A stretch of DNA of 64,000 nucleotides from Prolixibacteraceae bacterium (GCA_019720755.1 CP081303.1:1550001-1614000), one strand, 5' to 3'; numbered from the stretch's first letter, positions 1 through 9,291 are shown. A program made the numbers and translations. The notes: generated from the letters alone by a model not told the origin.

Positions 1-264
1 CTCATTCCAAAGAACCAATATAGAGTTGGGTGTGTGTTGGGTAATGGTGTGAGATGTGTCGTTTTTGTATCCTTGTTGCTTCTCTTTTACCTCCGTTATT
101 GGGGGTGTTCCAGTTATTCGAACAGTTTTACGGATCGTTTTTTGTGAAGGAGGATCTTGTTTGGGTGTTTCCGATGTTTTCGAATTGATTGAATCGGCAA
201 TCACATTTGAAAACATCGAATCCAAACTATCTAGTTCTATATCCTCTAGCGTTTCATCATCGCT
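1..264 (-). CDS. dnaX: DnaX tau C-terminal extension (-1 frame, partial)
   Basis: This is the continuation of dnaX reached by a -1 shift at the adjacent 10-A run. The -1 frame has no stop codon for 88 codons and runs off the left window edge, whereas the gamma frame stops a few codons after the run. The predicted tail is charged and rich in Pro, Thr, Ser and Lys, as expected for the linker that follows domain III in tau. Tau carries the domains that bind the DnaB helicase and the polymerase alpha subunit in characterised bacteria; those parts would lie outside the window. An alternative is a single-base sequencing error in the homopolymer, in which case only a tau-length protein exists. Confidence 0.65.
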
Positions 265-1370
265 TTTTTTTTTAGTTTGGCATCTAATTGAGCCAATTTT
301 ATCAGAGCTAATTCAATATGAAGACGTTTGTTTGTCGAGTTTTTATATTGAAAATCGGATTCTGATACAATTCGCAATCCTTCGATAAGAAAAGGTTGAG
401 AACATAATTTTGCTTGTGCTTTATATTGTTCTTTTGTTTTATTGCTTACCTCTAATAATTTGATGGTCACTTGATCGCTTGATACCATCAAATCTCTAAA
501 GTGACGAGCTAATCCGCCTAAGAAGTGTTGTCCTTCGAACCCTTTAGAAAGAATCTCATTGAAGAGTAACATGGTGTTCAAATAGTCTCCTTTTAAGAAG
601 AGATCTACGATTTTGAAGTAGTAGTCGTAGTCAAGAACATTTAGATTGTCAAGTACTTTCTCATAGGTAACCTCTTTACCACAAAAACTTACTACTTGGT
701 CAAAAATTGAGAGTGCATCACGCATGGCACCATCTGCTTTTTGAGCGATAATATTGGCTGCATCCTCTTCTAATGAGATTGATTCTAACTCCGCAATATG
801 CATTAAATGGTTCTCGATATTAGGAATATCCATTCTGTTGAAATCAAATATTTGACAACGAGAGAGAATGGTGGCTAATATTTTGTGCTTTTCTGTAGTT
901 GCTAATACAAAAATGGCATGAGCTGGTGGTTCTTCCAATGTTTTAAGAAAGGCATTGAAGGCACTTTGAGAAAGCATGTGAACCTCATCAATGATATATA
1001 CGCTATATTTTCCAATTTGAGGCGGAATACGTACTTGTTCATTTAAGGTGCGAATATCCTCTACTGAGTTGTTGGAAGCCGCGTCTAATTCATGAATATT
1101 ATAGGAGCGATTTTCTGAAAATGAGGTACAACTTTCACACTCTCCACAAGGTTCAAAATCTTCTGTGATATTTTGGCAGTTGATTGTTTTCGCAAAAAGA
1201 CGGGCACAAGTTGTTTTTCCAACACCACGAGGGCCACAGAAAAGATAAGCGTGTGCCAAATGATTTAGCTTAATAGCATTTTTAAGTGTGTTGGTGATGG
1301 CTTCTTGACCAACGACAGAAGCGAAGGTTCCCGGCCTATATTTTCGTGCAGAAACAATAAAGTTTTCCAT
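246..1370 (-). CDS. dnaX: DNA polymerase III subunit gamma (DnaX, zero frame)
   Basis: The product is the clamp-loader ATPase subunit of the replicative polymerase, which loads the beta sliding clamp in the cytoplasm. The 374-residue zero-frame product has the conserved start of the family (ARKYRPGTF), a Walker A motif GPRGVGKT near residue 47, a four-cysteine zinc module near residues 65-80, Walker B DEVH near 126, and the sensor/arginine-finger motif LSRC. Domain III follows to about residue 360. It ends at AMMKR just after a run of ten A, so the frame gives a gamma-like short form. A TAnnTTTG box lies about 40 nt upstream of the ATG. Bacteroidota DnaX is normally longer, which supports a tau form made by frameshifting or slippage. 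Confidence 0.95.
   Translation of the reverse strand: MENFIVSARKYRPGTFASVVGQEAITNTLKNAIKLNHLAHAYLFCGPRGVGKTTCARLFAKTINCQNITEDFEPCGECESCTSFSENRSYNIHELDAASNNSVEDIRTLNEQVRIPPQIGKYSVYIIDEVHMLSQSAFNAFLKTLEEPPAHAIFVLATTEKHKILATILSRCQIFDFNRMDIPNIENHLMHIAELESISLEEDAANIIAQKADGAMRDALSIFDQVVSFCGKEVTYEKVLDNLNVLDYDYYFKIVDLFLKGDYLNTMLLFNEILSKGFEGQHFLGGLARHFRDLMVSSDQVTIKLLEVSNKTKEQYKAQAKLCSQPFLIEGLRIVSESDFQYKNSTNKRLHIELALIKLAQLDAKLKKKAMMKR
264..273 (-). other. dnaX slippage / frameshift run (10 A on the coding strand)
   Basis: On the coding strand the zero-frame codons are CTA AAA AAA AAA GCG. A -1 slip gives AAA AAA AGC and opens a reading frame that reaches the window edge. Known dnaX genes make gamma and tau from such A-runs, by ribosomal frameshifting in E. 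coli and by transcriptional slippage in Thermus. Which mechanism works here cannot be told from sequence. Confidence 0.7.
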
Positions 1371-1410
1371 ATATCTTTTAATACTGTACCTATTCTGTTT
1401 TTGTATGTGT

Positions 1411-1418
1411 CAAAGATA
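1411..1418 (-). promoter_or_regulatory. Putative -7 promoter element for dnaX
   Basis: The minus strand reads TATCTTTG, a match to the Bacteroidota -7 consensus TAnnTTTG, about 40 nt before the dnaX ATG. A convincing -33 element at canonical spacing was not identified. Confidence 0.45.
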
Positions 1419-1563
1419 GGAATTTTCATCAACCAATGGGATGAATTTTTAAAAAAAGGAGAAATGAGATGAGGTTGTTGTATCGTAGTCTTGTAGTCAT
1501 CTTTTAAATGTTTACTTTTGGAGTAGTCCAAATTGTTTAAAATCTATTAAATAAATAACCCAA

Positions 1564-1830
1564 ATGTTATTATTAATCTTTATCATGGTCGTAGGCATCG
1601 TGCTAGGCCATTTTTTACGCAAAAAAAGCGTAGTAATTCGTGCCAACAACATTCTAACGACTCTCGCTATTTATCTGTTGCTATTTGTTTTGGGAGTAGG
1701 AGTAGGATCTGATAAAAATATCATTACGAATCTACCTTCTCTCGGATGGGATGCTTTTATTCTTACTGTAGGTGCTGTTTTCGGTAGTATATTATGTGTG
1801 AGATTTGTTGAAAAGCGATTCTTTCCTTAA
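1564..1830 (+). CDS. LysO-family exporter, N-terminal half (DUF340-like)
   Basis: This is a small hydrophobic protein of 88 residues with three membrane segments and the motif LLFVLGVGVGSD. The same motif recurs in the next gene, so the two together look like the two halves of a LysO (YbjE/DUF340) transporter, which in E. coli is a single protein that exports L-lysine. A positively charged loop (HFLRKKSVV) follows the first membrane segment. The downstream half begins 97 nt later on the same strand, which suggests co-transcription and assembly of one transporter. Lysine as substrate is inferred from the family only. Confidence 0.7.
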   Translation: MLLLIFIMVVGIVLGHFLRKKSVVIRANNILTTLAIYLLLFVLGVGVGSDKNIITNLPSLGWDAFILTVGAVFGSILCVRFVEKRFFP

Positions 1831-1927
1831 AGAATGTGAATGAGTGATTTATGTTTGTAAAACAGTTGATTGTTAAGGGGGTAGGCGAATTGTTGTGTCA
1901 AACGTCTGCCGTTAAGATAAAGTTGTT

Positions 1928-2572
1928 ATGAAAGGAAGTATAATTATATTGTGTTTTTTTGCAGTAGGAGGGATTATTGGGTACTTTGCACCATCTCTTC
2001 TCTCATGGTTGCCTATGGATAATATGAGTGAGTATGTTCTAATGTTTCTTCTCTTTGTTGTAGGAGTAGGGGTGGGATCAGATAGCTCTTCTTGGGATTT
2101 AATAAAAAAGATGAATTTAAAGATTCTTGCCGTACCTCTATTAATTGCTTTGGGATCGGTGACGGGAGCTGCCTTGATCTCTTTATTGTTGCCTCATGTT
2201 TCGTTAGATGAAGGGGCTGCAGTGGGTTCTGGATTAGGTTATTATAGTCTTTCGTCTATCTTAATAACCCAATCGAAAGGGGATGCACTAGGAACTGTCG
2301 CTCTGTTGAGTAACATCATTAGAGAGTTGACCACCTTGGTGTTTGTTCCTTTCTATGTGAAATATTTTGGACGTTTTGCTGGGATTGCATCAGGTGGAGC
2401 TACTTCTATGGATACGACACTTCCTATTATTACGACTTATTCGGGGAAAGAGGTTGCTGTAATTTCTGTCTTCAATGGAATTGTGTTAACACTCTTAGTA
2501 CCAGTATTAGTCTATTTTTCGTTGTCAATATTACCATCTATTATAGAGTTTTCGACTCATTTGTTCATGTAG
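1928..2572 (+). CDS. LysO-family transporter, main (C-terminal) half
   Basis: This 214-residue membrane protein has about six or seven hydrophobic segments. It contains the family hallmarks LMFLLFVVGVGVGSDS near residue 38 and GSGLGYYSLSSILI near residue 99, followed by GGATSMDTTLPI. These are typical of LysO/DUF340 lysine exporters. It lies directly after the short N-terminal half, and both carry the GVGVGSD motif, so the family's internal symmetry is split over two genes here. The gene ends about 110 nt before the ligase/acyltransferase gene. The substrate is not shown by the sequence. Confidence 0.8.
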   Translation: MKGSIIILCFFAVGGIIGYFAPSLLSWLPMDNMSEYVLMFLLFVVGVGVGSDSSSWDLIKKMNLKILAVPLLIALGSVTGAALISLLLPHVSLDEGAAVGSGLGYYSLSSILITQSKGDALGTVALLSNIIRELTTLVFVPFYVKYFGRFAGIASGGATSMDTTLPIITTYSGKEVAVISVFNGIVLTLLVPVLVYFSLSILPSIIEFSTHLFM

Positions 2573-2598
2573 TGTTTAGTGTTTTACTGAACAATGTT

Positions 2599-2606
2599 TA
2601 AATTTG
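2599..2606 (+). promoter_or_regulatory. Putative -7 promoter element
   Basis: TAAATTTG followed by C matches the Bacteroidota -7 consensus TAnnTTTG. It lies about 80 nt before the ATG of the acyl ligase gene. The -33 region is weak. Confidence 0.4.
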
Positions 2607-2685
2607 CATTGTCTGTAAAAAAAAGGTTCAGGCTAAAAGTGGATAATATTTCCACATTTCGAAAGAGTTGAAGAAGGGAAAAGAT

Positions 2686-5169
2686 ATGATCAAATTAAAT
2701 AATCTTGAGCGTAATGCGATCGTTTATAGAGATGAAACGATATCGTATCGCCAGATGTTAAAGAATATTCATGGAATGGCTGACCTCTTTAGTGGGGAAA
2801 CGGTTCAAAGAGTTGGGATATTTTCGGAGAATAGACCAGAATGGATTTATGCTTTTTACGCTTCTTGGCGTAATCAAGCTACAGCTGTGCCTATCGATTT
2901 TATGTCTACACCTAGTGATGTAGCATATGTTTTGGACGATTGTAGACCAGAAGTGGTTTTTACAAGTAGTGAAATGAAGGCGGCACTCTTGGAGTCTATC
3001 GCTAAGACGGATTATACTCCAAGAGTGATTGTTTTTGATGAGTTAGATATTGAAACAAGAGTCTCTGACCGTGACGATTGGATAGAACCAGATCGTGAGG
3101 ATGATACGGCTGTTATTATCTATACTTCAGGTACTACAGGTTCACCAAAGGGAGTGATGTTGAGTTATACTAACTTGGAAGCCAACGTTTGGGGTGTAAC
3201 AGAAGGAGTTGTGATTTATAAAGAGGATATGCAAACCTTGTTACTTCTTCCTCTTCACCACATATTCCCATTAGGTGGTTCGATGTTGATTCCATTAGCT
3301 TCGGGAGGGACAATCATTGTTGCTCCATCTATGCAACCAAACGATATGATGGAAACTCTTAAGAACAACCAAGTAAATCTTATTATTGGAGTTCCACGTT
3401 TGTATGAGATCATGTATAAAGGAATTATGGGAAAGATGGAGAAGTCCAAAATTGCCATGTTCTTGTATCGTATTGCATCTAAAATAGGCTCTAAGTCTTT
3501 CTCAAAAAAGGTGTTTAAAAAAGTTCATACGAATCTAGGTGGACATCTTACCTATTTGATCGCAGGTGGAGCTGCTCTTTCTAGTGAAGTTTGTGATTTC
3601 TGGAGAACAATGGGATTCGAGATTCTAGAAGGATATGGAATGACTGAAGCTGCACCGATGATCACATTTACTCGTCCTGGTTCTATTGTGATTGGTAGTC
3701 CAGGTCAAGCATTGCAGGGCGTTGAGATCGACTTTAAAAATGGCGAAATTATGGCCAAAGGTCGAAATGTGATGAAAGGTTATTTTAATCGTCCAGAAGA
3801 GACTGCTGACGTTTTAAAAGATGGTTGGTTGTATACTGGAGATATTGGACATTTAGATGATAAAGGTTATCTCTTCATCACTGGAAGGAAGAAAGAGATT
3901 ATTGTGACACCGAATGGAAAGAATATAAATCCTGTTGAGTTGGAGTCGAAGTTAGACCTGATTTCGGAAGGGGTCAAAGAGAGTGGTGTTACCCTTTATC
4001 AAGATCAGTTGCATGCTATCGTGGTTCCTGATTATAACTTTCTAAGTAAGAATGGGATAAAGGATCTAGATACCTACTTTAAAGAGGAGGTATTTTCTAA
4101 ATATAATGATTCGGTTGCTTCTTATAAACGTATTGTGAAGTTTACAATTGTAAATAAGGAACTTCCTCGAACTCGTTTGAGTAAGATTCAACGTTTTAAG
4201 TTAGAGGAGTTTCTTGCTGCTGTTGAGTCACCAAAAATTTCTAAAAATTCGTCAAATAAAGAGGCTGCTATGTCGAAGGAGTACGAGGCAGTGAAAGAGT
4301 TTATTGAAGCGCAGGTGGATATGGAGGTGCAGCCTGAACATCATATTGAATTTGATATTGCCTTAGATTCATTAGCAAAGCTCAATTTGATTGATTTTAT
4401 AGAGAAGAACTTTGGTGTGAAGATTGATGAAGATCGTCTATTGAAATTTCCATCTATTTCAAAAATGGTCGATCATATCAAAGAGAATAAGTTATTTCAT
4501 AAAGTTGAAAATATTAATTGGAGTCAAACATTAAAAGAGCGAGTGAATGTCACGCTTCCTCGTACTTGGCCAACAACCAATTGGATTCGTCTGATATCTA
4601 AACTGTTCTTTAAGTTTTACTTTCGATTGAAGGGAATTAATAGAGATGTAATGCCTGAGGGTGCTTGTATTATTGCACCGAATCATCAAAGTTTTATTGA
4701 TGGTTTGCTTGTGACTTCATACATTCATAGTAAAACGATGAATGACACCTATTTTTATGCAAAGAAGGAGCATATCAATAACCGTTTTTTACGTGGTCTG
4801 GCAGATCGCAATAATGTGATTGTGATGGATTTGCATAAGGACTTAAAAGAGTCTATTCAAAAGATGGCAGAAGTTTTGCGTCAAGGGAAGAAGCTGATTG
4901 TATTTCCTGAAGGGACTCGTACACATGATGGAAATGTAGGGACTTTTAAACAGACATTTGCAATTCTAAGTAGAGAACTAAATATTCCAATTCTACCAGT
5001 TGCAATTAGTGGTGCTTATGAAGCGATGCCAAGAGGAGCGAAATTCTTGAAGCCTTTTAAGAAAATAGATGTAGAATTTATGGATCTCTATTATCCAGGG
5101 CAAAAAGAGCCAAAGCAGATTGCTAGGGAGGTCAGAGACCTAATTGCTTCGAAAGTGGATAAGAAATAG
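2686..5169 (+). CDS. Fused AMP-forming acyl ligase, acyl carrier domain and PlsC acyltransferase
   Basis: One protein of 827 residues joins three functions of acyl-lipid metabolism. The N-terminal part is an AMP-forming acyl-CoA/acyl-ACP synthetase with the P-loop YTSGTTGSPKG near residue 145 and the motifs GYGMTEAAP and YTGDIGHLD. Residues about 535-610 form a carrier-like domain with LDSLAKL, where Ser would carry phosphopantetheine. The C-terminal part is a 1-acylglycerol-phosphate acyltransferase with NHQSFIDG (the HX4D box) and FPEGTR. It resembles E. coli Aas in combining ligase and acyltransferase, but with the order reversed and a carrier inserted, so recycling or remodelling of phospholipids is plausible. 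An in-frame TTG 18 nt upstream exists; the ATG is preferred because AAGAAGGG sits just before it as a ribosome binding site. Confidence 0.88.
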   Translation: MIKLNNLERNAIVYRDETISYRQMLKNIHGMADLFSGETVQRVGIFSENRPEWIYAFYASWRNQATAVPIDFMSTPSDVAYVLDDCRPEVVFTSSEMKAALLESIAKTDYTPRVIVFDELDIETRVSDRDDWIEPDREDDTAVIIYTSGTTGSPKGVMLSYTNLEANVWGVTEGVVIYKEDMQTLLLLPLHHIFPLGGSMLIPLASGGTIIVAPSMQPNDMMETLKNNQVNLIIGVPRLYEIMYKGIMGKMEKSKIAMFLYRIASKIGSKSFSKKVFKKVHTNLGGHLTYLIAGGAALSSEVCDFWRTMGFEILEGYGMTEAAPMITFTRPGSIVIGSPGQALQGVEIDFKNGEIMAKGRNVMKGYFNRPEETADVLKDGWLYTGDIGHLDDKGYLFITGRKKEIIVTPNGKNINPVELESKLDLISEGVKESGVTLYQDQLHAIVVPDYNFLSKNGIKDLDTYFKEEVFSKYNDSVASYKRIVKFTIVNKELPRTRLSKIQRFKLEEFLAAVESPKISKNSSNKEAAMSKEYEAVKEFIEAQVDMEVQPEHHIEFDIALDSLAKLNLIDFIEKNFGVKIDEDRLLKFPSISKMVDHIKENKLFHKVENINWSQTLKERVNVTLPRTWPTTNWIRLISKLFFKFYFRLKGINRDVMPEGACIIAPNHQSFIDGLLVTSYIHSKTMNDTYFYAKKEHINNRFLRGLADRNNVIVMDLHKDLKESIQKMAEVLRQGKKLIVFPEGTRTHDGNVGTFKQTFAILSRELNIPILPVAISGAYEAMPRGAKFLKPFKKIDVEFMDLYYPGQKEPKQIAREVRDLIASKVDKK

Positions 5170-5191
5170 TTTTGTTACTATATAGTCATTG

Positions 5192-5222
5192 AGGTAGTTG
5201 CCATTGGTAACTACCTTTTTTT
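5192..5222 (+). terminator. Intrinsic terminator after acyl ligase gene
   Basis: The stem AGGTAGTT pairs with AACTACCT and is followed by a run of seven T, 22 nt after the stop codon. Confidence 0.85.
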
Positions 5223-5525
5223 GTCTATACAGCATGCATGTTGCTTTTGTAAATTTAGGACCTATTTCTTTTCTATAAGTTGTGTTCTTGATATGGTCAA
5301 TGTTGTGCGATGATAATTTCTCTCTAGGTGTTTTTTTATGGGAATGAGGTGTTTTTGGAATCTTGTTCTTTGGATTGTTGTGTTAATTAAATTGTTTGTA
5401 TAAGAGATGTTGTTCAAGTAAAGTGTAACTATCCAAATAATTGGTAGATATGAACTGTTGCTGAATAAAGTAGATCCAAAAATGGTTGAATCTCTGATAG
5501 GTGTAGAATAAGAGGGAAATAACAA
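5223..5525. other. Intergenic stretch without a supported gene
   Basis: An 87-codon minus-strand frame lies here, but its composition (many Thr, Ile, Asn, no recognisable domain) looks random and it sits between two terminators. I see no RNA gene. Confidence 0.5.
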
Positions 5526-5564
5526 AGCCTCTCTACACTGTAAAGAAGGTAGTATAGAGAGGCT
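5526..5564 (-). terminator. Terminator-like hairpin for the interrupted minus-strand gene
   Basis: AGCCTCTCTA pairs with TAGAGAGGCT around a 19-nt loop. On the minus strand it follows the stop of the barrel gene and is trailed by a T-rich stretch. Confidence 0.65.
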
Positions 5565-5577
5565 CTAGGTAGTTGTT

Positions 5578-7041
5578 CTATAAATACAAGAGTTTTAGGC
5601 TGAAGAGAAGAGGATTGCTTTCTCCTTTAAAGATACTAAATTCAGGATCAGAGACATAACACTGACGAAGTCCAATCTGAATAGGGTAATCATTGAGTAG
5701 ATTAATATCTAGATGAATACCAAATCCATAAGAGTGGATGTGTCTTTTGAAATCTTCTGATCTAACTTGTTGGAAGTCTGCGAATCCATCAGCAAAGATT
5801 CTTTTTATATATACCACCCCAGCTACACCAAAATCAGGATAGCATAATGGGGTTTGGTAGTTATATGATCCTTTATATTTATAGGTGTTCTTAAGCTCAC
5901 CTGTTGCCATATCACTTATTAGGATGGATTGATACCCCTTTGCTTCTTCGAAAGTCCTATCAAAACGCTCCCATAAGTCATTTCTAGTGTGTTCGTAACC
6001 AAAGTCAACAAAGAACCCATCATTGGCGAAGAACCCCGGAAGGTATATCTTTGATTTTATGCTGACTTGTCTCATTTTAGTCTCATTAAGATTAAGACGA
6101 AATTTTGAAGCGAATGTTAATCCCCATTTTGGTTGAAGGTTTATCTTTTTCTTGTCTCTTACCTTAGAAAAATCAAGATGAAGAGAGAGTGCATTGAAAT
6201 CGGCTGATTCTGATATATTTAGATTTTCATGAGCATCATTAAGACCATAGTATGAATAATTGTTATTTATTACTTCAGCACCGACATTTAGACTGTTTTC
6301 GTTATTTGATCCCCTCCATTGAATAGGAGAATAAATATCAATGGATGATCTAACATTTCGAACACTGTCTTCGTACATATTTAATAGGGCCCCACCAAGA
6401 ATTTCTGTTCTAATACTTGACTTAACGGCATATTTTCCATAAGTAAGTGAACCAAATATTTGCCCTTTGTTTTGACTCTCTTTGAAGGAATAACCAGCAG
6501 ATGCTGAGATGTTTGAGAGTATGTTTTTAGCTTCGATACCTAAATTAAAACTTTCTTGTAAATACATCACACCCCACGAGTGAAGTTTCATCCCATTTTT
6601 AATTGGACGATATTTTGTTTTTTTGTTCGAAGCTTGAAAATCGAAGCTAGTAATGTCTTGCTCTTGTTTGTTAGTGGTCCATTTTGTATGAGTTGTCTGC
6701 TTTAGCGGTTTGATTATAACTTCGGTATTTAGGCTTTTGTCCATTGTTATTTTCGATACCTTAGCTCCCATGTCAGTATAATCACAGTAGTATACTATGT
6801 TGTTTTGGGTATCGTAAATAGGATCGTATGCACCAATTTTGGCAGAAGTAATCTGCTCGATATTATTAGAATTATCTAAGTTTGTTTTAAAAATATTGTC
6901 GATTCCTGAGTAAGATGCAGAGAATAGAATGGTGTTGTCTTCTGTAATTCGAAAACTTGAGATCATATGATCACTCAAAGGGGTAATCTCTTTTACTTCT
7001 CCAGAGTGAATATCTATTGAGACAATTTGAAGCTTCGAATC
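5578..7041 (-). pseudogene. C-terminal part of IS66-interrupted propeller/barrel protein
   Basis: This is the downstream portion of the gene that starts at 10760. Removing the IS66 element and one copy of the 8-bp duplication restores a continuous frame (…QADSK then LQIVSID…), giving about 957 residues. The fragment begins with TolB-like beta-propeller sequence (TEDNTILFSASYSG, GAYDPIYD) and continues into about 300 residues of alternating aromatic strands, ending SLKLLYL, which fits an outer-membrane beta-barrel. An internal ATG at 6978 could restart translation but would lack a signal peptide. The intact protein was probably an outer-membrane or cell-surface protein of unknown role. Confidence 0.85.
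7034..7041. repeat. Target-site duplication of IS66, left copy
   Basis: TTCGAATC flanks the left end of the element and is repeated exactly at its right end, as expected for the 8-bp duplications made by IS66-family elements. Confidence 0.95.
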
Positions 7042-7094
7042 GTATCCGTTCGGCTACTCACGTATATGAAGATTGATCTTTTTTACTATAAAGA

Positions 7095-8603
7095 TTATTT
7101 CCAGTTTTGAGGAAGTAAGTCATCGTATTTCGATGGCTTGGTGTCGGATATACGATTTAAGATATCTGTATACCATGCATGAGGTTCAACGTCTGCCATT
7201 TTGCACATTGAAGATAAAGTATAGAACATTGCTGCTCTTTTAGCTCCCTCTTCTGATCCTGCAAAGAGATAGTTTTTACGTCCAATGGCTACTGGACGTA
7301 CTTTATTCTCCACATTATTATTGTCGATAATGTAACTTCCATCTTCTGTATATTGGCACAGTTCATCCCATAGGTTTAGGCTATAGTTGATTGCTTTCCC
7401 AATAGGGCTTTTAGGTAATGTTGTAAGGGACTCTTTTTTTAACCATTTTTCGAGTTCCTTTAGTATAGGCACAGCAAGTTCTTGTCGAAGAAGATAGGTT
7501 TCTTCGATAGACAACTCTTTTTCCTGACTTGTTCTCTCTATCTTATATAGTTCTTGGATTTTTTTTAAAGCATATTCGGCACGAGTTCGATCATTTTCTT
7601 TTGCCTCAAAAAATTTCCGTCGAGCATGTGCCATACATGCTAACTTTATAATTTCTTTTTGATTTCCAAGTTTATGATAACCTTGATATCCATCTGTCTG
7701 TAGAACTCCTTTAAACTTTTTTAAAATCGATTCTGGTACAGAACCTTTTCGGGAGTTATCGTAAGTAAATAAACAACTCTTTATATTTGGAGCATAATAG
7801 ATCCAGAAGTAACCAAGATGAGTGGCTCCTTGTTTCTTATCTGTTAGAACCTTGATACTTGTCTCATCGGCTTGAATATAGTCTGACTGGATTACTTTTT
7901 TCTCGATATGTTTGTATAGTGGAGAAAGTAGTTCAGCAGCCTTCCTTATCCATCCATTGATGGTTGCTTTAGGAAAATCAATTCCTGATCTTTTAAAGAT
8001 CCCTTGGGCTCTATAAAGAGGTATATGGTCGTAGAATTTACCAACAATAAATTGACTTATTAATGAGTTTCCCGCCATACATTTGGGGATAAGATCCGAC
8101 GGAAGTTCGGAGATGATAATGTTATCCTCTTCGGGTAAACGATATTTTGGACGAACAATTTGTCTTACATAAAGCTTACCTGGACTAAATTCAATCCTCT
8201 CAGATATCTCTTCTCCAATACGAGTTGCTCCCTCTGGGACATCATCAGGTTCAATCACTTCTACTTGACGAGGAAGGTCAGAAGGGATACTTTTTCTTTT
8301 TGCCTTTTTTTTCTTCTTAACAACCTCAATAACCTCCTCTTCTGGAGAAGATATCTGTAAGTCTTCTAGATTTTTCTCTTCGACTTCAAGAGCTAACTCT
8401 AATTGGTTCGGATCTTTATAGGTTTCTTTGGTTGAGCCAAAGATACGTCTCTTAAGATAGGCAATCTGTGCCTTTAAGGATTCTATCTCTTGTTTTAAGT
8501 TGGTGTTTTCAGAGTCGACATTAGAGTATTCAGTCATCATCTTTTGGAGTTGGTCCAAAAGATCTTCTTTACTTACATCCTCTATGATATCGCTCTTATT
8601 CAT
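7095..8603 (-). CDS. tnpC: IS66 family transposase TnpC
   Basis: This 502-residue protein is the DDE transposase of the element. The N-terminal 60 residues form a coiled coil (leucine-zipper region), followed by a Lys-rich linker, the zinc-finger-like and catalytic regions including QADETSIKVL (first Asp), LQTDGYQGY (second Asp) and a C-terminal DNNNVENKVRPVAIGRKNYLFAGSEEG segment holding the final acidic residue. This matches intact IS66 TnpC proteins of roughly 500 residues. It starts 23 nt after tnpB and has a Bacteroidota-like composition similar to the host. No inactivating change is seen. Confidence 0.96.
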   Translation of the reverse strand: MNKSDIIEDVSKEDLLDQLQKMMTEYSNVDSENTNLKQEIESLKAQIAYLKRRIFGSTKETYKDPNQLELALEVEEKNLEDLQISSPEEEVIEVVKKKKKAKRKSIPSDLPRQVEVIEPDDVPEGATRIGEEISERIEFSPGKLYVRQIVRPKYRLPEEDNIIISELPSDLIPKCMAGNSLISQFIVGKFYDHIPLYRAQGIFKRSGIDFPKATINGWIRKAAELLSPLYKHIEKKVIQSDYIQADETSIKVLTDKKQGATHLGYFWIYYAPNIKSCLFTYDNSRKGSVPESILKKFKGVLQTDGYQGYHKLGNQKEIIKLACMAHARRKFFEAKENDRTRAEYALKKIQELYKIERTSQEKELSIEETYLLRQELAVPILKELEKWLKKESLTTLPKSPIGKAINYSLNLWDELCQYTEDGSYIIDNNNVENKVRPVAIGRKNYLFAGSEEGAKRAAMFYTLSSMCKMADVEPHAWYTDILNRISDTKPSKYDDLLPQNWK

Positions 8604-8626
8604 GGTTTAAGGATACACATATTTAT

Positions 8627-8971
8627 TTAAATAACATAACGTTTTTGTCTTTTATATTCTTTGACAAGAACACCTTCTATAAGAAGGACAAGATCAGTGT
8701 ACTCAAGATGAATTGATGTTAAGTCTTTTATTTCAGGAGGTCTAAAGGTTCCTCTCTCTAGTCGTTTCACAAAAAGAACAAAACCACCTCTTTCCCATTT
8801 AAGTAATTTCATCATGGTACGACGTTTGTTCAGAAAGATAAATACATCACCCGAAGTAATATTGGCATCAATCTTATTCTGCACCAATCCGGATAATCCA
8901 TCAAAACTTTTCCTCATATCTGTTGCTTCAGAATAGAGGTGAAAACGATCATTTGAAGATATTGAAAACAT
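8627..8971 (-). CDS. tnpB: IS66 family accessory protein TnpB
   Basis: This 114-residue protein is the IS66 Orf2-like accessory protein. It has the family signature YSEATDMRKSFDGLSGLV, the segment VFIFLNKRRTMMKLLKWERGGFVL and the terminal region that binds the other transposition proteins. Its ATG overlaps the tnpA stop by one base (TAATG), which indicates translational coupling. TnpB is required with TnpA for IS66 transposition in characterised elements. Full length and apparently intact. Confidence 0.95.
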   Translation of the reverse strand: MFSISSNDRFHLYSEATDMRKSFDGLSGLVQNKIDANITSGDVFIFLNKRRTMMKLLKWERGGFVLFVKRLERGTFRPPEIKDLTSIHLEYTDLVLLIEGVLVKEYKRQKRYVI

Positions 8972-9291
8972 TAGCCTTGAATCTGGATTAATGATCGAAG
9001 CGTCGATATTGTCGTTGCTGAAGAAAGTTGAAGGGTTACACCATTGGGATAAGTGATAACGATCTCTTCTTTTATTTGTGAGGTTTCATTGTCTAATGTG
9101 ACAAAGAAACCTTCAGTTTCTTTAGAATACTCCTTCTTATATTTTGCCTTCCAATAACTATATACTGATAGTTTTATATTATTCTGTTTACAGTAATCGA
9201 TATTGCTTAGTCCACTATTGTGTTGTGCTTCTATGAGATCAAACATATGTGCTTTTTTACTCATCAATTTCTTTTTTTGATTATGTCTCAA
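8971..9291 (-). CDS. tnpA: IS66 family accessory protein TnpA
   Basis: This 106-residue protein is the first gene of the element, lying about 50 bp from the right inverted repeat. It has a helix-turn-helix-like start (LIEAQHNSGLSNIDYCKQNNIKLSVYSYWKAKYK) and a C-terminal strand region (VVTYPNGVTLQL type). It is the DNA-binding partner of the IS66 proteins. Its coding start is also preserved in the damaged copy at the right end near 30270. Confidence 0.9.
   Translation of the reverse strand: MRHNQKKKLMSKKAHMFDLIEAQHNSGLSNIDYCKQNNIKLSVYSYWKAKYKKEYSKETEGFFVTLDNETSQIKEEIVITYPNGVTLQLSSATTISTLRSLIQIQG

Noticed and set aside
5262-5525. 87-codon minus-strand frame after the acyl ligase
   Set aside because: No domain, no signal, unusual composition, and it lies between two terminators.
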